A stretch of 64,000 nt of DNA. Origin: Gigaspora rosea. Lineage: Eukaryota; Glomeromycota; Glomeromycetes; Diversisporales; Gigasporaceae. The notes beneath the pieces are model-generated. The model saw nothing but the letters and a program-made list of their open reading frames with translations. It was not told the origin of the DNA and did not search any database. Of the stretch, positions 46,927-59,094 are shown one piece after another (the stretch's first letter is position 1; every line of letters begins with the position of its first letter). Where the stretch lies: assembly GCA_003550325.1 (NCBI GenBank), contig QKWP01000006.1:834465-898464 (forward strand), in the 5' to 3' direction. A program made the translations under genes and the position numbers.

Positions 46927-48110
46927 ATAAAATAAAATATACTAATATGATGTATTTTTTGGTGCTAAACAAGTTTACTTAGATCAAGAAGTTATGATCA
47001 ATTAGTAAAATTTAGAAAATCTTAGAAATTTGTATAATTTAATTAATAAAATTATACAAATTTCTATAATTCTCTAAATTTTACTAATTGATTATAACTT
47101 CTTGATCATTTAGTACCAAAAAACGCATCATATCAGTATATTTTATTTTATTTTCCTTAAGGGTAGGGTAGGACCCAGACATCTCTCATATAGGCAATAA
47201 CAGTGTCATAACTAGATTTTGGCCAATTTTGGTCCAATTTGCTAAAAACAACAAAATATATTTGTTTAAATAACTTTTGATCTAGTAATCAGAATCGAAT
47301 AGTCTTTTTTTTTGTTAGATGCGCCTCACTGTGAGTTTCATTTTAAAAAAAAGTTGTTCAAATTGTTCTGCTAAATACCAAGATAATTGGAAAAACTGTT
47401 ATTTGCTTCTCAAATTTCAGGGGTTTTTGCTAAAAAAAAAACAAAGTATTATCTCTATACTAGATGTCCAGGTGTAGATCAACTTTGTATAACATATCAT
47501 ATAATATCATGTAAACATCATGTGATTCGACCAATCAGAATTAGCAATTCTTTGTACTCTACAGGAAAAATATATAGTGACCTCGGAAATATTAACTATA
47601 TGTAAAGTTAATTTTTTAAAGCAAAACATATTGTGTAACTTTACTATTATAATCAAACTGGATCAAACTATATAATAAATAAATTTGTTACAAATTGGTT
47701 AAGATGTTAAAAAGTTTTATTAGAAGCATTTTTTTATTTACTATGTAAAATACTAAAATACCACATAGATCATATGAAAAATAATCTACATACACCCTAC
47801 CCTTAAAATTTGCGTCAAAGATGCTTAATTTTGAATTTTTGATGAAAATTTTCAAAATTAAGCATAAATTTTAAGAAAAGTAAAATAAAATGCTGACTTA
47901 ACATTTTTTTGGTGCTAAACAAGTTTACTTAGTGCAAGAAGTTATAATCAATTAGTAAAATTTAGAGAATTATAGAAATTTGTATAATTTTATTATGGTC
48001 CAGTGCATAAAGATTTTGAATCAGAGCTATTTGAGGTACAAATCTTTATGCACTGGACTATAATAAATTATACAAATTTCTATAATTTTCTAAATTTTAC
48101 TAATTGATTC
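46927..48110 (+). repeat. 1184 bp segment, first copy of a direct duplication
   Basis: Begins ATAAAATAAAATATACTAAT. Includes an inverted repeat 46919-47160 (arms about 118 bp around 47040), the word TTAAGGGTAGGGT at 47157 with inverted ACCCTACCCTTAA near 47803, and a hairpin with GGTCCAGTGCATAAAGATTT arms at 47997-48061. The 72-codon frame 47387-47605 is not recognised. Confidence 0.85.
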
Positions 48111-48111
48111 N

Positions 48112-49295
48112 ATAAAATAAAATATACTAATATGATGTATTTTTTGGTGCTAAACAAGTTTACTTAGATCAAGAAGTTATGATCAATTAGTAAAATTTAG
48201 AAAATCTTAGAAATTTGTATAATTTAATTAATAAAATTATACAAATTTCTATAATTCTCTAAATTTTACTAATTGATTATAACTTCTTGATCATTTAGTA
48301 CCAAAAAACGCATCATATCAGTATATTTTATTTTATTTTCCTTAAGGGTAGGGTAGGACCCAGACATCTCTCATATAGGCAATAACAGTGTCATAACTAG
48401 ATTTTGGCCAATTTTGGTCCAATTTGCTAAAAACAACAAAATATATTTGTTTAAATAACTTTTGATCTAGTAATCAGAATCGAATAGTCTTTTTTTTTGT
48501 TAGATGCGCCTCACTGTGAGTTTCATTTTAAAAAAAAGTTGTTCAAATTGTTCTGCTAAATACCAAGATAATTGGAAAAACTGTTATTTGCTTCTCAAAT
48601 TTCAGGGGTTTTTGCTAAAAAAAAAACAAAGTATTATCTCTATACTAGATGTCCAGGTGTAGATCAACTTTGTATAACATATCATATAATATCATGTAAA
48701 CATCATGTGATTCGACCAATCAGAATTAGCAATTCTTTGTACTCTACAGGAAAAATATATAGTGACCTCGGAAATATTAACTATATGTAAAGTTAATTTT
48801 TTAAAGCAAAACATATTGTGTAACTTTACTATTATAATCAAACTGGATCAAACTATATAATAAATAAATTTGTTACAAATTGGTTAAGATGTTAAAAAGT
48901 TTTATTAGAAGCATTTTTTTATTTACTATGTAAAATACTAAAATACCACATAGATCATATGAAAAATAATCTACATACACCCTACCCTTAAAATTTGCGT
49001 CAAAGATGCTTAATTTTGAATTTTTGATGAAAATTTTCAAAATTAAGCATAAATTTTAAGAAAAGTAAAATAAAATGCTGACTTAACATTTTTTTGGTGC
49101 TAAACAAGTTTACTTAGTGCAAGAAGTTATAATCAATTAGTAAAATTTAGAGAATTATAGAAATTTGTATAATTTTATTATGGTCCAGTGCATAAAGATT
49201 TTGAATCAGAGCTATTTGAGGTACAAATCTTTATGCACTGGACTATAATAAATTATACAAATTTCTATAATTTTCTAAATTTTACTAATTGATTC
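48112..49295 (+). repeat. 1184 bp segment, second copy after a single N
   Basis: Identical to 46927-48110 as far as I compared it, including the 72-codon frame (48572-48790). The undetermined base at 48111 sits exactly at the junction, so a scaffolding or overlap artefact is likely. Confidence 0.85.
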
Positions 49296-49309
49296 TAACT
49301 TTGTAATTT

Positions 49310-49500
49310 AGGACCTGAACATGTTCATGAACCTTGAACTGAACCTGAACTTTTTTTAAATTCAGGTTCAGGTTCATGTTCAATAATTTTAAGTTCAGGT
49401 TTGTTCAGTATTGAACTTTTAGAGCAGGTTCTGGTTCAGGTTCAGGTTTATTGAACCTGAACCTGAACCTCTATTGAACTGAACTGAACTTCAGAACCCT
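49310..49500. repeat. GAACCT/AGGTTC word cluster
   Basis: CCTGAACCTGAAC and GGTTCAGGTTCA in both orientations, forming a long imperfect hairpin. Confidence 0.8.
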
Positions 49501-49864
49501 ATCTGGTATAAGTTTTAATATTGGTAAATATAAAACTGTAAGAGATTCAGATCTTTTATAGCAATTTATAGTACTAAATATTTAAATAAATGCATATCAG
49601 ATATAGGTTAATAAATTTAGAATTTGACAAGTTTTATTATTTAAAAGTAATATTTAGTTTCTGTGAACACCAATATGTACTCAATTTCTATACTAATCTA
49701 CTAGGTGGCAAAATAGAAGATAACAACAGCCTGTCTTGAATCAGTGGTCAATTAATACAACCAAAGATTCTTTGGTATAGTATCATGAATATTTTTATTA
49801 TATATTTATTTGATAGTTATACAAGTAATTATACAATATTTTTATTAGATATATGTTTATAATA

Positions 49865-50085
49865 AGTTGGCCCCTATAATTTTACTAACCCCTAGATACA
49901 ATTATATCTGAAAGCTCTTATTCAAGATAGTGTACCAAGGCCACAGATAATATACCTAACTGATTGATAAGAAGATGTTACTAAAACACAGGTCTATTTT
50001 TTCAAAGCATCACTAGTGGGATTTGAACCCTAGACCTGCCGCTTGAGGTTGACAACTTACCAACTTCTCTAAGTCACTATATCCT
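49865..50085 (-). mobile_element. Truncated copy of the 29.8 kb retroposon
   Basis: On the minus strand GTGACTTAGAGAAGTTGGTA, GTTGTCAACCTCAAGCGGCA and GGGTTCAAATCCCACT match the tRNA-derived head at 29767-29835. Similarity continues through CTGTGTTTTAGTAAC and fades after about 200 bp. Confidence 0.75.
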
Positions 50086-50786
50086 TAGTCAGTGTTGTAC
50101 ATGGGATATGTCCACACTATATAAAATGTCCAATGTCCAATATTGTCCAAAATCGTCCAAGCCTATATTCCATGTTTAACTAGTCAATAAAGTTATTTAA
50201 AAAATATATAATTATATATTTTTTTAGGTGCTGGACTTATTAGTAAAAAAAATTAAATAGATTATCTTAATAAAATTTCAAGTAATTTTAATTTGAAAAA
50301 ATGTTCAAAATTGTTCATGTGCAATACTGCTCTAAGTAAACCAGATTTATATATTAATATCAAGTAAGTTTAGTACCAAAATTTTTTAAAAACAATACTA
50401 GAAATTACAATAATTTGAATACAAACTAACTCAGCTATATACTATTACCACTGAAATACAAAGTTCTATTTTTTTTATAGTAATTTATAATAGAAATTGT
50501 AATAATTTCACTACAAACAAATTAAACCTTAATTACATAGAAATTACAATTATTCTAATGCAAACTGACTCATTATAATAGTAAATGAGTTCTCTAACAA
50601 AATTTTTACAATAATTTATAATAGTGATCAAGTTATTTGCAGTTTTCTTTCTTTTACCTTTTATTGGAACTTCATAACTATTTTAATTTTTCTAAATTTA
50701 TCATATTTGCTACAGAGCAGTTATCACCAATAGTACTGTATAGTGATATGAATTGATGAAAAAATCATAGGCTAGTGCTTTCATCT

Positions 50787-51094
50787 AAAAGTTTTTTCTT
50801 ACTAAGTTAATGGCACATATCTACTAATTGGAAGTTAAAGAGCTAATTGAACGCATCTAATGGTAGTTAGATCATCCAAATTGGTCTAGTGAATGGTGAG
50901 ATATCATCGAAAAATGATTGGCTAACTATATAAAATCTCTAGAGATTTTATATAGTCGGCCAATCGTTTTTCGACGATATCTCACTATCCACTGGGCCGA
51001 TCTGGATGATTTAACCACTGTTAGATGCGTCTCAACAAGCTCTACAACTTTCAATTAGTGGACATGTCATTAACTTAGTAAGAAAACTTTTATA
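50787..51094. mobile_element. Foldback element, about 308 bp, plus extra arm
   Basis: Arms of about 150 bp meet at 50940/50941 (TAAAATCTCT/AGAGATTTTA) and contain TGATATCTCACCATTCACT-type and TTAGATGCGTC words. A third, diverged arm follows at 51140-51310. Confidence 0.75.
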
Positions 51095-51361
51095 TGGAAG
51101 CATGCTGCATTTCGCCTATAGTGATTTTCATATGTAATTTGCGTCACAGAATTTTATATAGTCAACCAATCATTTTTTGATAATATCTTGCCATCTACTG
51201 AACCGATTTGGGTAATCTAACCACTGTTAGATGTGTCTCGATGAGCTCTACAACTTTCAATTAGTGGACATGTATCATTAACTTAGTAAGAAAAAATTTT
51301 ATATAGAAGAACGCCACATTTCGCCATTCTCTAGTTTACAAATGGATTATCAATTAATAAA

Positions 51362-52147
51362 GGGTACTGCTATTTACAAATGGTTTTTGCTATTTGCACC
51401 ATGGATTTTGTGTAATGGTAGATCATCAATCAACATTTTTTATTTGCAACATGGTAATATATGTTGCGCCAATAAAACTCACTTTTTTTTATAGATTAAC
51501 AGTTATTGGTGCAGTTAATATCGTGTAATATTACACAAATTTTCTTTTGGTAGCCTAATCTAATGCGGGCTATCACTAACCCTAAATTTATAATGCGGCC
51601 CTAATTTTTTAAGGCCTTAACATAATGCGGGCCAGATTTTTGCAATTTTGTGTAACCTTGGGCTATATTCATGTTGCACCAATAAAAACTCGCCTTTTTT
51701 TGTAGATTAATAGTTATTCGCGCTATTAATGTCATGTAACATTACACAAGTCTTATTTTGGTTACTTAATCTAGTAGGCCTGCTAACCTAATTTTATAAT
51801 GCGGGCCAACCCTAACCCTAATTTTATAATATGGGCCAACCCTTACCCTAATTTTTTAAGGCCTTAAAAATTAGGGTAAGGGTTGGCCCGAATTATGAAA
51901 TTAGGGTTAGGGTTGGCCCGCATTATAAAATTAGGTTAGCAGGCCTACTAGATTACCAAAACAAGTTTTGTGTAATATTACACAACATTAATAGCGCAAA
52001 ATAACTATTAATCTACAAAAAAAAGTAAGTTTTTATTGGTGCAACATATATTACCATGGTGTAAATAGAAAAGGTTGATTGATGATCTACGGTTACACAA
52101 AATCCATGGTGCAAATAGCAAAAACTATGGTGTAAATAGCAGTACCC
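51362..52147. mobile_element. hAT-type foldback element, 786 bp, with telomere-like tracts
   Basis: Ends GGGTACTGCTATTTACA and TGTAAATAGCAGTACCC. Perfect 8 bp duplications TTAATAAA lie at 51354-51361 and 52148-52155. The right arm 51856-52147 pairs with both the outer left arm (51362-51650) and an inner left copy (51655-51855). Arms contain CAACCCTAACCCTAATTTTA and AATTAGGGTTAGGGTTGG at 51800-51930. No transposase frame. Confidence 0.88.
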
Positions 52148-52155
52148 TTAATAAA

Positions 52156-52985
52156 TTTTAAAGCATAAAAGGTTAAAGTTGTATTTTAAAATTTTTACTA
52201 TAAAATTTTCTTAAATTTTATATATTTCTATTATATCTACAAAAACATTTTTAATTTTAATACAAGTTTTAATTTTTACAAGTAAATCAAAAAGTTGCAA
52301 TAATATAAGTTTTAATCCTTTTTATAAACTATCTATTAAAACAGGAAGTTGGAGCTAAGATTTATAGAGCTCACCGAGAATAAGTAAATCAATTTTTTGA
52401 TTAAAAAATTTTTTAAAATTTTTCTATTTTGAGCTTATCTGTTATTAGCAATTTAAACTTTAGTTCTTATAAGGTAGTATTCATAAATAAAATTATATAC
52501 CCTATATAGTAATGCTTAATCCTCTCAACTATATAAAAATTTTTCAAAATTTGTATGTTTATATATAAAATTTTACAAAAACTTGAATGCCTTGTGACAC
52601 AATAATTCAATTTAGATGATTTAGGTACTATTCGATTCATCTTAGTGAGACAAATTCAATGATACCAAAATTATATCATTTTGATTACTAGATTACAAAA
52701 TGTACACAAAAAACTATTAAAAGATATAACAAATAGTACAAATGAAATGAAATTGGTACTATTTGACTCCTCTCACCAAGACGAATTGAATGGTACTAAA
52801 ATTATTAAATCTGGACTATTGTATTAGTTTTTAGACAATTTTTTCTAAAAAAATTGTGTTATATTTTTTTAACCCTCCCTACTTAAAGAGAAGAACTAAC
52901 CCCTCTTGTATAACATTACTTATAGATGCCCATAATATAAAATTAAATACTACTATAATATAATCCTTATTTTTATATATAAGAT
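52156..52985. other. Spacer with repeat remnants
   Basis: 52190-52340 resembles the nested insert at 33.8-34.0 kb. Two dyads around ATCTTAGTGAGAC (52650) and CCTCTCACCAAGACG (52770) belong to the GAGAC module family. Confidence 0.5.
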
Positions 52986-52989
52986 GGCT

Positions 52990-53010
52990 GCGCAGCATGC
53001 GATGCTGCGC
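52990..53010. repeat. Perfect hairpin GCGCAGCAT-GCG-ATGCTGCGC
   Basis: Nine base-pair stem with a 3 base loop in a GC-richer 60 bp patch. Not followed by CTRR on either strand, so not a Helitron end. Confidence 0.8.
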
Positions 53011-53340
53011 AGGACCAGCACGATCAGAGATTTGGCAATGATTAGGTTTTAGAATATTTTGTTCAATTAACCTATCAAGGTATACTGTTTTTTTTGCACT
53101 GATAAATTTAACACGAGCAAAATGAATCTCAGCATACCAGAACAAACAGCTCACTTTTACACAATGATTTTGTTAAGTAAAATGCCCGATTTAATTATTT
53201 TCACAAATATTACAATAGTGTTATATATTTTGTTTTAAAAGAAAAAAGATATTTGATCATTTGATATCTTTGGTCACTTGAATTAGTGGATTGATCAAAT
53301 TAATTACCTAACTTATCGAACAATTGTTATTCGCATTATC

Positions 53341-55225
53341 TTATTTTGCCCTTGATCTCATAACGATCATTAATAATATTAACTGTGTTTATACCATGCC
53401 TACTATTGCTCCTAATAGTGTTCGTAATTCTGTGAAATTAATATCTATTAGTATAATAAAAATTTAGTTTTAAAGTGTGAAACAAAAATAATATACCATG
53501 CAAAGTATTTGCCAATATTTGACCCTTTGCATTATTAGCAATTTCAGCAGCTTTTATCTAAATTTCTAATACATTATTCTGCTCTAACAAGCTTCTATAA
53601 GTTATTGCTAAGCTTATTTGATTTGATATTTGTTGTAACAATTCTATTTTAGAATCGAGCCATATAAAATTTGAAGGTTATATATTTTTATCCATCCCCA
53701 AAAACCATTATTTAACAATACTTTTACAGATAATATGGATACATTTTTATAAAAATCATCGCAATAGATGTCCAAAGAAATGGTTATTCCAGAATTGATA
53801 TTTAAAAATTCTTGTGAATTAGTGAAAATTTGTGATTCACTCCTATGAATATCGCTAATTTCCACGAAAGGATTTGTCAAGTCTCCAAATAATGTAAGTA
53901 TTTTGTTATTCTTAAATACATCTTATTCATTTGAAATAATAATTATTCTTTCACATGGTATTCTATGAAAGACTTTCTCAGCAATATAATGTAATGTTTT
54001 ATTTATACTTGAACTAGAAAAAAGTTTGATTGATATTAAAAGTAATTGATTTATTTCTTCTTGCTTATATTTTTGCAATATTATCTTGCGCCGAAAAAGT
54101 GAGAGCTCAATATTAGCACGAATATGAATAATTAGTTCTTGAGCAGAAAATGGTTTTATTAAATAATCAACTGTTCCTTTATCTAGACCTAAAATTAAAT
54201 TCATTAAATATATATATTGAAAAATAAAATAAATAATCTACTGATAGTCAAAATTACCTTTAATTTGAGATTATTTATCAGCTTTTGCAGATAATAATAT
54301 TACAGGAATCAACTGAGTTTTTGTATTAGATATTAACTCATCTAATAACTCGTATCCATTCATATTTGGCAGCATGATATCTATTTTACATTATACCAGT
54401 ATAATTCAATGATTATTTTGAGTTATATATCGAATCAAAATATTGTAATTATATAATTACTTACCAGAGAATTAAATCAGGTAATATTTGTCTGTCTTTT
54501 TTAAAATCTTTATAGCATCTCTGCCGTCATAAGCATTAATGACATCAAATTCTTTTAACAGAACTGATAAATAGTTTCTACAAACATAGATTATAATAAG
54601 AAATAATTTATAAACATCTATTTATTAGAAATTTTTACTTCATGTCATTATTATCTTCAATGAATAATATTTGATGTTTCTCCTAGCAGTAAGATTATCT
54701 GTGGAGGAAGGCAATGAAATCTCTTTTGTGAAAACTTTACCAATACTCCAATCATCGTCAATTGACAATTGATCTCTATTAAATTGAGCTTTAGGCATAT
54801 TATTTTTTGCCCATTGAGAACATTCTTCTAAATAAAGTTGTCGATTAATGTATGTGTATAATTCCTAACAATTGTTTATTGGTTTTTCAACATTATTAAA
54901 GCGTATTTGATTTGTTGGTAGGTGTTCACATTCTATTGGAAACCAACATTTAAATGTTGTTCCTTTATTAACTACAGATGTAACGGTGATATCTCCTCCA
55001 TGGCATGTAATAAGTTGTTTAACGAGAGCAAGCCCTATTTCGGTACCTTCATGGCTACCTGAATTTTGGAATTCTACACGATAAAAGCACTGGAATATAT
55101 TCGAGAGAGCGACTTCAAAGATTCCAACTTTGTTGTAACCAAAATCGCTTATTGAACTTACCCTGTACCTGTGGAATCCAAGTAAAAGTCGTGTCATTAT
55201 TAGTAACCTTCGTAAACCCATGTTT
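53341..55225 (-). pseudogene. Hybrid histidine kinase fragment: HATPase-REC-GAF-HisKA
   Basis: Reading 5'->3' on the minus strand: the end of an HATPase_c domain (I-S-D-F-G...V-G-I-F, then S-H-E-G-T-E-I-G-L-A-L-V-K, 54985-55160; the G2 box usually reads G-T-G-I-G-L); a receiver domain with acidic pocket I-E-D-N-N-D (about 54645-54665), phosphoacceptor L-I-L-S-D-I-M-L-P-N (54358-54478) and K of L-I-K-P-F-S (about 54150); a GAF domain (53644-54110); and a HisKA H-box L-H-E-L-R-T (about 53413-53502). Four GT-AG introns are still recognisable: 54578-54638, 54381-54464, 54189-54257 and 53430-53496. In-frame stops occur at four places (after N-N-C near 54865, before S-Q-I-K, after I-S-N-E near 53920, and in L-E-I-stop-I-K-A-A near 53560), and there are frameshifts near 54507 and 53660. 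The order implies a double hybrid kinase (a second HisKA follows the receiver) of which only the middle survives. Confidence 0.82.
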
Positions 55226-58200
55226 AAAACTCCATTTAGTTATAACTCCATTAAAAGAAGAAAGATTGAACTAATCACCTTTTATACAAAAGATTAATCG
55301 ATTAAACCTTCCTCCCTTGATTTCCCAATTTATCAAACAATCAATCACCTCTATTGTTCGATTAATCACCTGCATCTGCCCAATTTCGCCCTTGATCCTG
55401 TGACAATTGTTAATAATATTAACGATTGTATTTAAGCCTTTTAACCCTTACGCTTTAGTCCAAGAAAAGAGAATTAAATAAATAGAGTGAATTCGAAACC
55501 ACCCACACAAGACGCTTATAGAAATATAAGAAAAATCTTATTATTGTATAAACACACCGCAGCAAGACCTATACGAACCCCGAGACCCAGACCAAATCAA
55601 CTAGCTTCTTTTTGCCTGCCAATTCGAGGATCCAGAGTCTTGCGCTATTAAAGGACATTAGTTTGATTAGATAGTGGTGTTGTTGTAGTATTTTATCTGT
55701 TTACCGATTATCACCACTTCCACAATGTACAGTACCATTAAAACGCAATGCCAGGGCATTATATAAACTGTGCCTGGCAGTACTGTATTTAAAATTTGCA
55801 CTATACACAGATATATGTATTTATTTTGTTAGTGTCTTGTTATACAATAACCTGAAATTTTATCGTAAATTACTATAAAAATTATGTTACAAACTTACTT
55901 GGTATATTATACGTTTTAAGGTTGAGTTTGCAACGAAATTATTGTGGCTTCTATAAGAATTACTGTAAATTACAAAACTTGCTCGCTATTCTAATAATCA
56001 CAATATGTGGTTAGGGTTGAGTTAGTTTACATTGGAATTATTATAGCTTCTATTATGATTTGCTATTATAAACCCACCATTCTGGCAATACTCACTAACG
56101 CATGTTATTAATGTTGACCATATCTCAAAGATACAATGTGCGCACGATAAATGGAAATTGATTTTTTTAAATCTCAAAAAAATACAAATGTACGTAATAG
56201 TCAAAAGTTAATTTTTTTATTATTAATTTATAGTGATAAATCATTATGAATTATAACGAATCTATTACGATATTGAATCGTCATAACTGATCATATTTAA
56301 ATTTTCTCATGGTCTGATTACAGTTTTTGGATATAGCAAATCAAAAACAGCAAAGTGCCAAAAAACATTTTATCAGGATAACTGATTACAATCAAACATC
56401 GATTACATAACTTCCTTATTAGGAATACAATTAGCAATATTAAACAGGCATGATTTCTCATACTATTAGGCAATTACAACATATAAATGTCATTTTTGAC
56501 AAGTACAGTACATAATCAACATATTTACACACAATTATGAATATTTTTCCCACACCATTGTTTAATATACATAACACATGCATGTGTTGTCATCTCGTGT
56601 TGTCAGAATTACTATAACCCTGCTTGATTTAGAAAAATGAAAACCATTACCCATGCTAAAAAAGGATTCTTCAAAAATCAGCATAGCGAACATCAAAAAA
56701 GTTAAATGGAAACCATCCCTCCATATTCCTTGTTACACAAAAAACGTGATTATACTAGTATTATCAAAAAAAGTTTATAAGTAGGATAAATATAGATCAT
56801 TTTCATATCGGATCACCTTGTAAAAAAATTTTTACCTATGTTTCACAAATATGCCACTGATAAAACTTTTTTAAATAGCGATCAATTTTAGCTAAAAATT
56901 TGTGGCGTGTAGGTCAAATTCTTCTATTTATGGTAGCAAACTTTAAGCTATTGTACCATTTTAAAAAAACCTATATATATGCAGATCGGTATCAAAAAAG
57001 GGAGATAAAGCCATGTTCAGTCACGTGTTTTTGATTTTTTAATGTGTATATTGTAAAATTTGCCCAAATTAACTTAAATTTGCCTAAGTAGTACAAAAGT
57101 TTTTATCAACATTTTAGAATAAATGTTCATCCAATCAAAATTGATTACACTATACTAGACTCATTATACATATACAGAGATAGCAATAACAAACAAGCAA
57201 AAGAGAGAAAAATATTTATGTGCCAATTCAAATTCAACAAAATTTCAAAAAAAAGAGCATTAATCTCAAAAAAATAAAAATAAAAAACTACCAAAAAAAA
57301 AGAATTTCTAATATTTACTAGTTATACCTACAATTCATATTTATTAGGATAATTCAGAATTAACTTATTTCAAAAGTATTGTAAATTACTATTTAAAAAA
57401 ATCTACATATTTTAAAATATGTCACTTATTTGTTAATTATGAAACTGCTTTTTTTTGATAAATATCTACTGGTAAGTGATTATATAAATAAAAATACACT
57501 TTAAAAAATATAGAATTTATAGAATTACATATTTTGAAGTAAATGCATTACTTATTTTATCTGAAATCAGATATAATATCATTAATTCTGAATTACTCTA
57601 TTTTTTATATTTTATTTCATAATTTATTTATCATTATTTTATATACTACAGTATTATTTCGTATTTATTTCATATTTATATATGCAAAACCATTTTACCA
57701 CAAACACTACAAATATAATTAATAATGAATATCTGCCGCGCAATACAGTATAATACTAATTTACTTTATTATCTAACACTAATTTAACTCTAATCTCTAA
57801 CTAAACCCATATAAGTATCTAAATAACCTCAACCCTTATACTCTATATAACCCTAACCCACTCTACATTTTAATTCTAATAACCTACAATACTAAGGAAG
57901 AACAAGCGAAATGCCAAATTATTAACAGTATGAAGATACTGTTGAAATGCGGCATGACACAATATAATACGTAAAACCAACACAATGTAAGCTAATAATG
58001 CAATACAACAGTGCACCAGCAAACTGCAACATAACAAGAAGATGTGACAAGATACCATACTAACAAATGCAACACAGAAATGACAAAGTAACAATATCAT
58101 ACTAATATATACAACACAGAAGTGACAAAGCAACAATACCAGTAAAGTGACAAAAAGGTACTAGCGAATAATAATAGCAATACGATATATAAAAAAAAGA

Positions 58201-58900
58201 AAAAAACTTATTCGTAAGAAAAAAAAGTACAGTAAAAGCAAAAAGAAAGTACAGTACAAGCAAAAAAAAGAGAGTATACTTATTCATGACTGGTAATTTC
58301 CCTGGTTTAACTGTAATTATTTTCAAAAAAATGAAAAAAATACAATAAAATCTAATTATAGTACCAATTACATAACTTCCAAATTACTTAAATCACAGTG
58401 CAAAAGTAAGTTGTCTCTAGTATGTATGTACATAGTATGTACTGTATGTACATATGTATTGGTATAGAACCCGAGCTATTAGTATATAGGTCAGTGAACT
58501 AGATGCATAGCCAACTTAATAACTTTTTTGGATATAAGAACTTAGATTTGCTTAGAATCAACAAAATTTTAAAAAAAGTTAGATTTTCAATTTGCATATT
58601 TTTTAACTAAATTTAAAATAGTTAGAGATTGCAAATGCTTATTTTTGGTACTGATAGGCATGGTTTACTACTGTAGATTTCTAAAAATAAGTTATTTTTT
58701 TTTAGATTTAAAAAATTGGAAATAATTTTGAAGTTTTATAACTTTTTAAGGAATTTGTACACAATAAAAAGATAACTTATTTTAGAGATATAAATTCTAA
58801 AAAGGTTTATTTATCTCAATGTTTACTTTTAAAATTTATTTCATATACTAATACGCATTCCGATATAAATAAATACAAACAAATACTTTTTTATTAATAT
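55226..58900. other. AT-rich spacer
   Basis: A GC-richer patch at 55550-55650 has no recognised content. A small inverted repeat TACAGTAC...TGCCAGG / CCTGGCAGTACTGTA lies at 55728-55787. A tandem repeat of about 48 bp (GCAACACAGAAATGACAAAG), about three units, is at 58015-58140. No convincing gene. Minus frames of 74-86 codons at 57876-58326 derive from this repeat and A-rich tracts. Confidence 0.5.
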
Positions 58901-59094
58901 GACAGGATGAAACCCGCATTGCTTGCTAGTAAAACCTGTATTGATTAGCTAAATTAAGTGAAATTCACATTGATTATGTGTAAAAAATGTAAATCTGCTT
59001 TTGAATATGTAAAATCTGTATTTTAATAGATAAAATATATAAAACCCTCTTTTAAAATATAAAACCTGTGTTTAAATATATAAAATTTGATATG

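Noticed and set aside
47387..48790. Two identical 72-codon genes at 47387 and 48572
   Set aside because: Identity reflects the 1.18 kb duplication at an N. The frame lies in a foldback repeat and has no recognised features.
52990..53010. Helitron end at the GCGCAGCAT hairpin
   Set aside because: No CTRR within 15 bases on either strand. Kept only as a hairpin.
57876..58326. Cysteine-rich minus-strand proteins of 86 and 74 codons
   Set aside because: The Cys-His-Phe pattern comes from a 48 bp tandem repeat, and the second frame from an A-rich tract.
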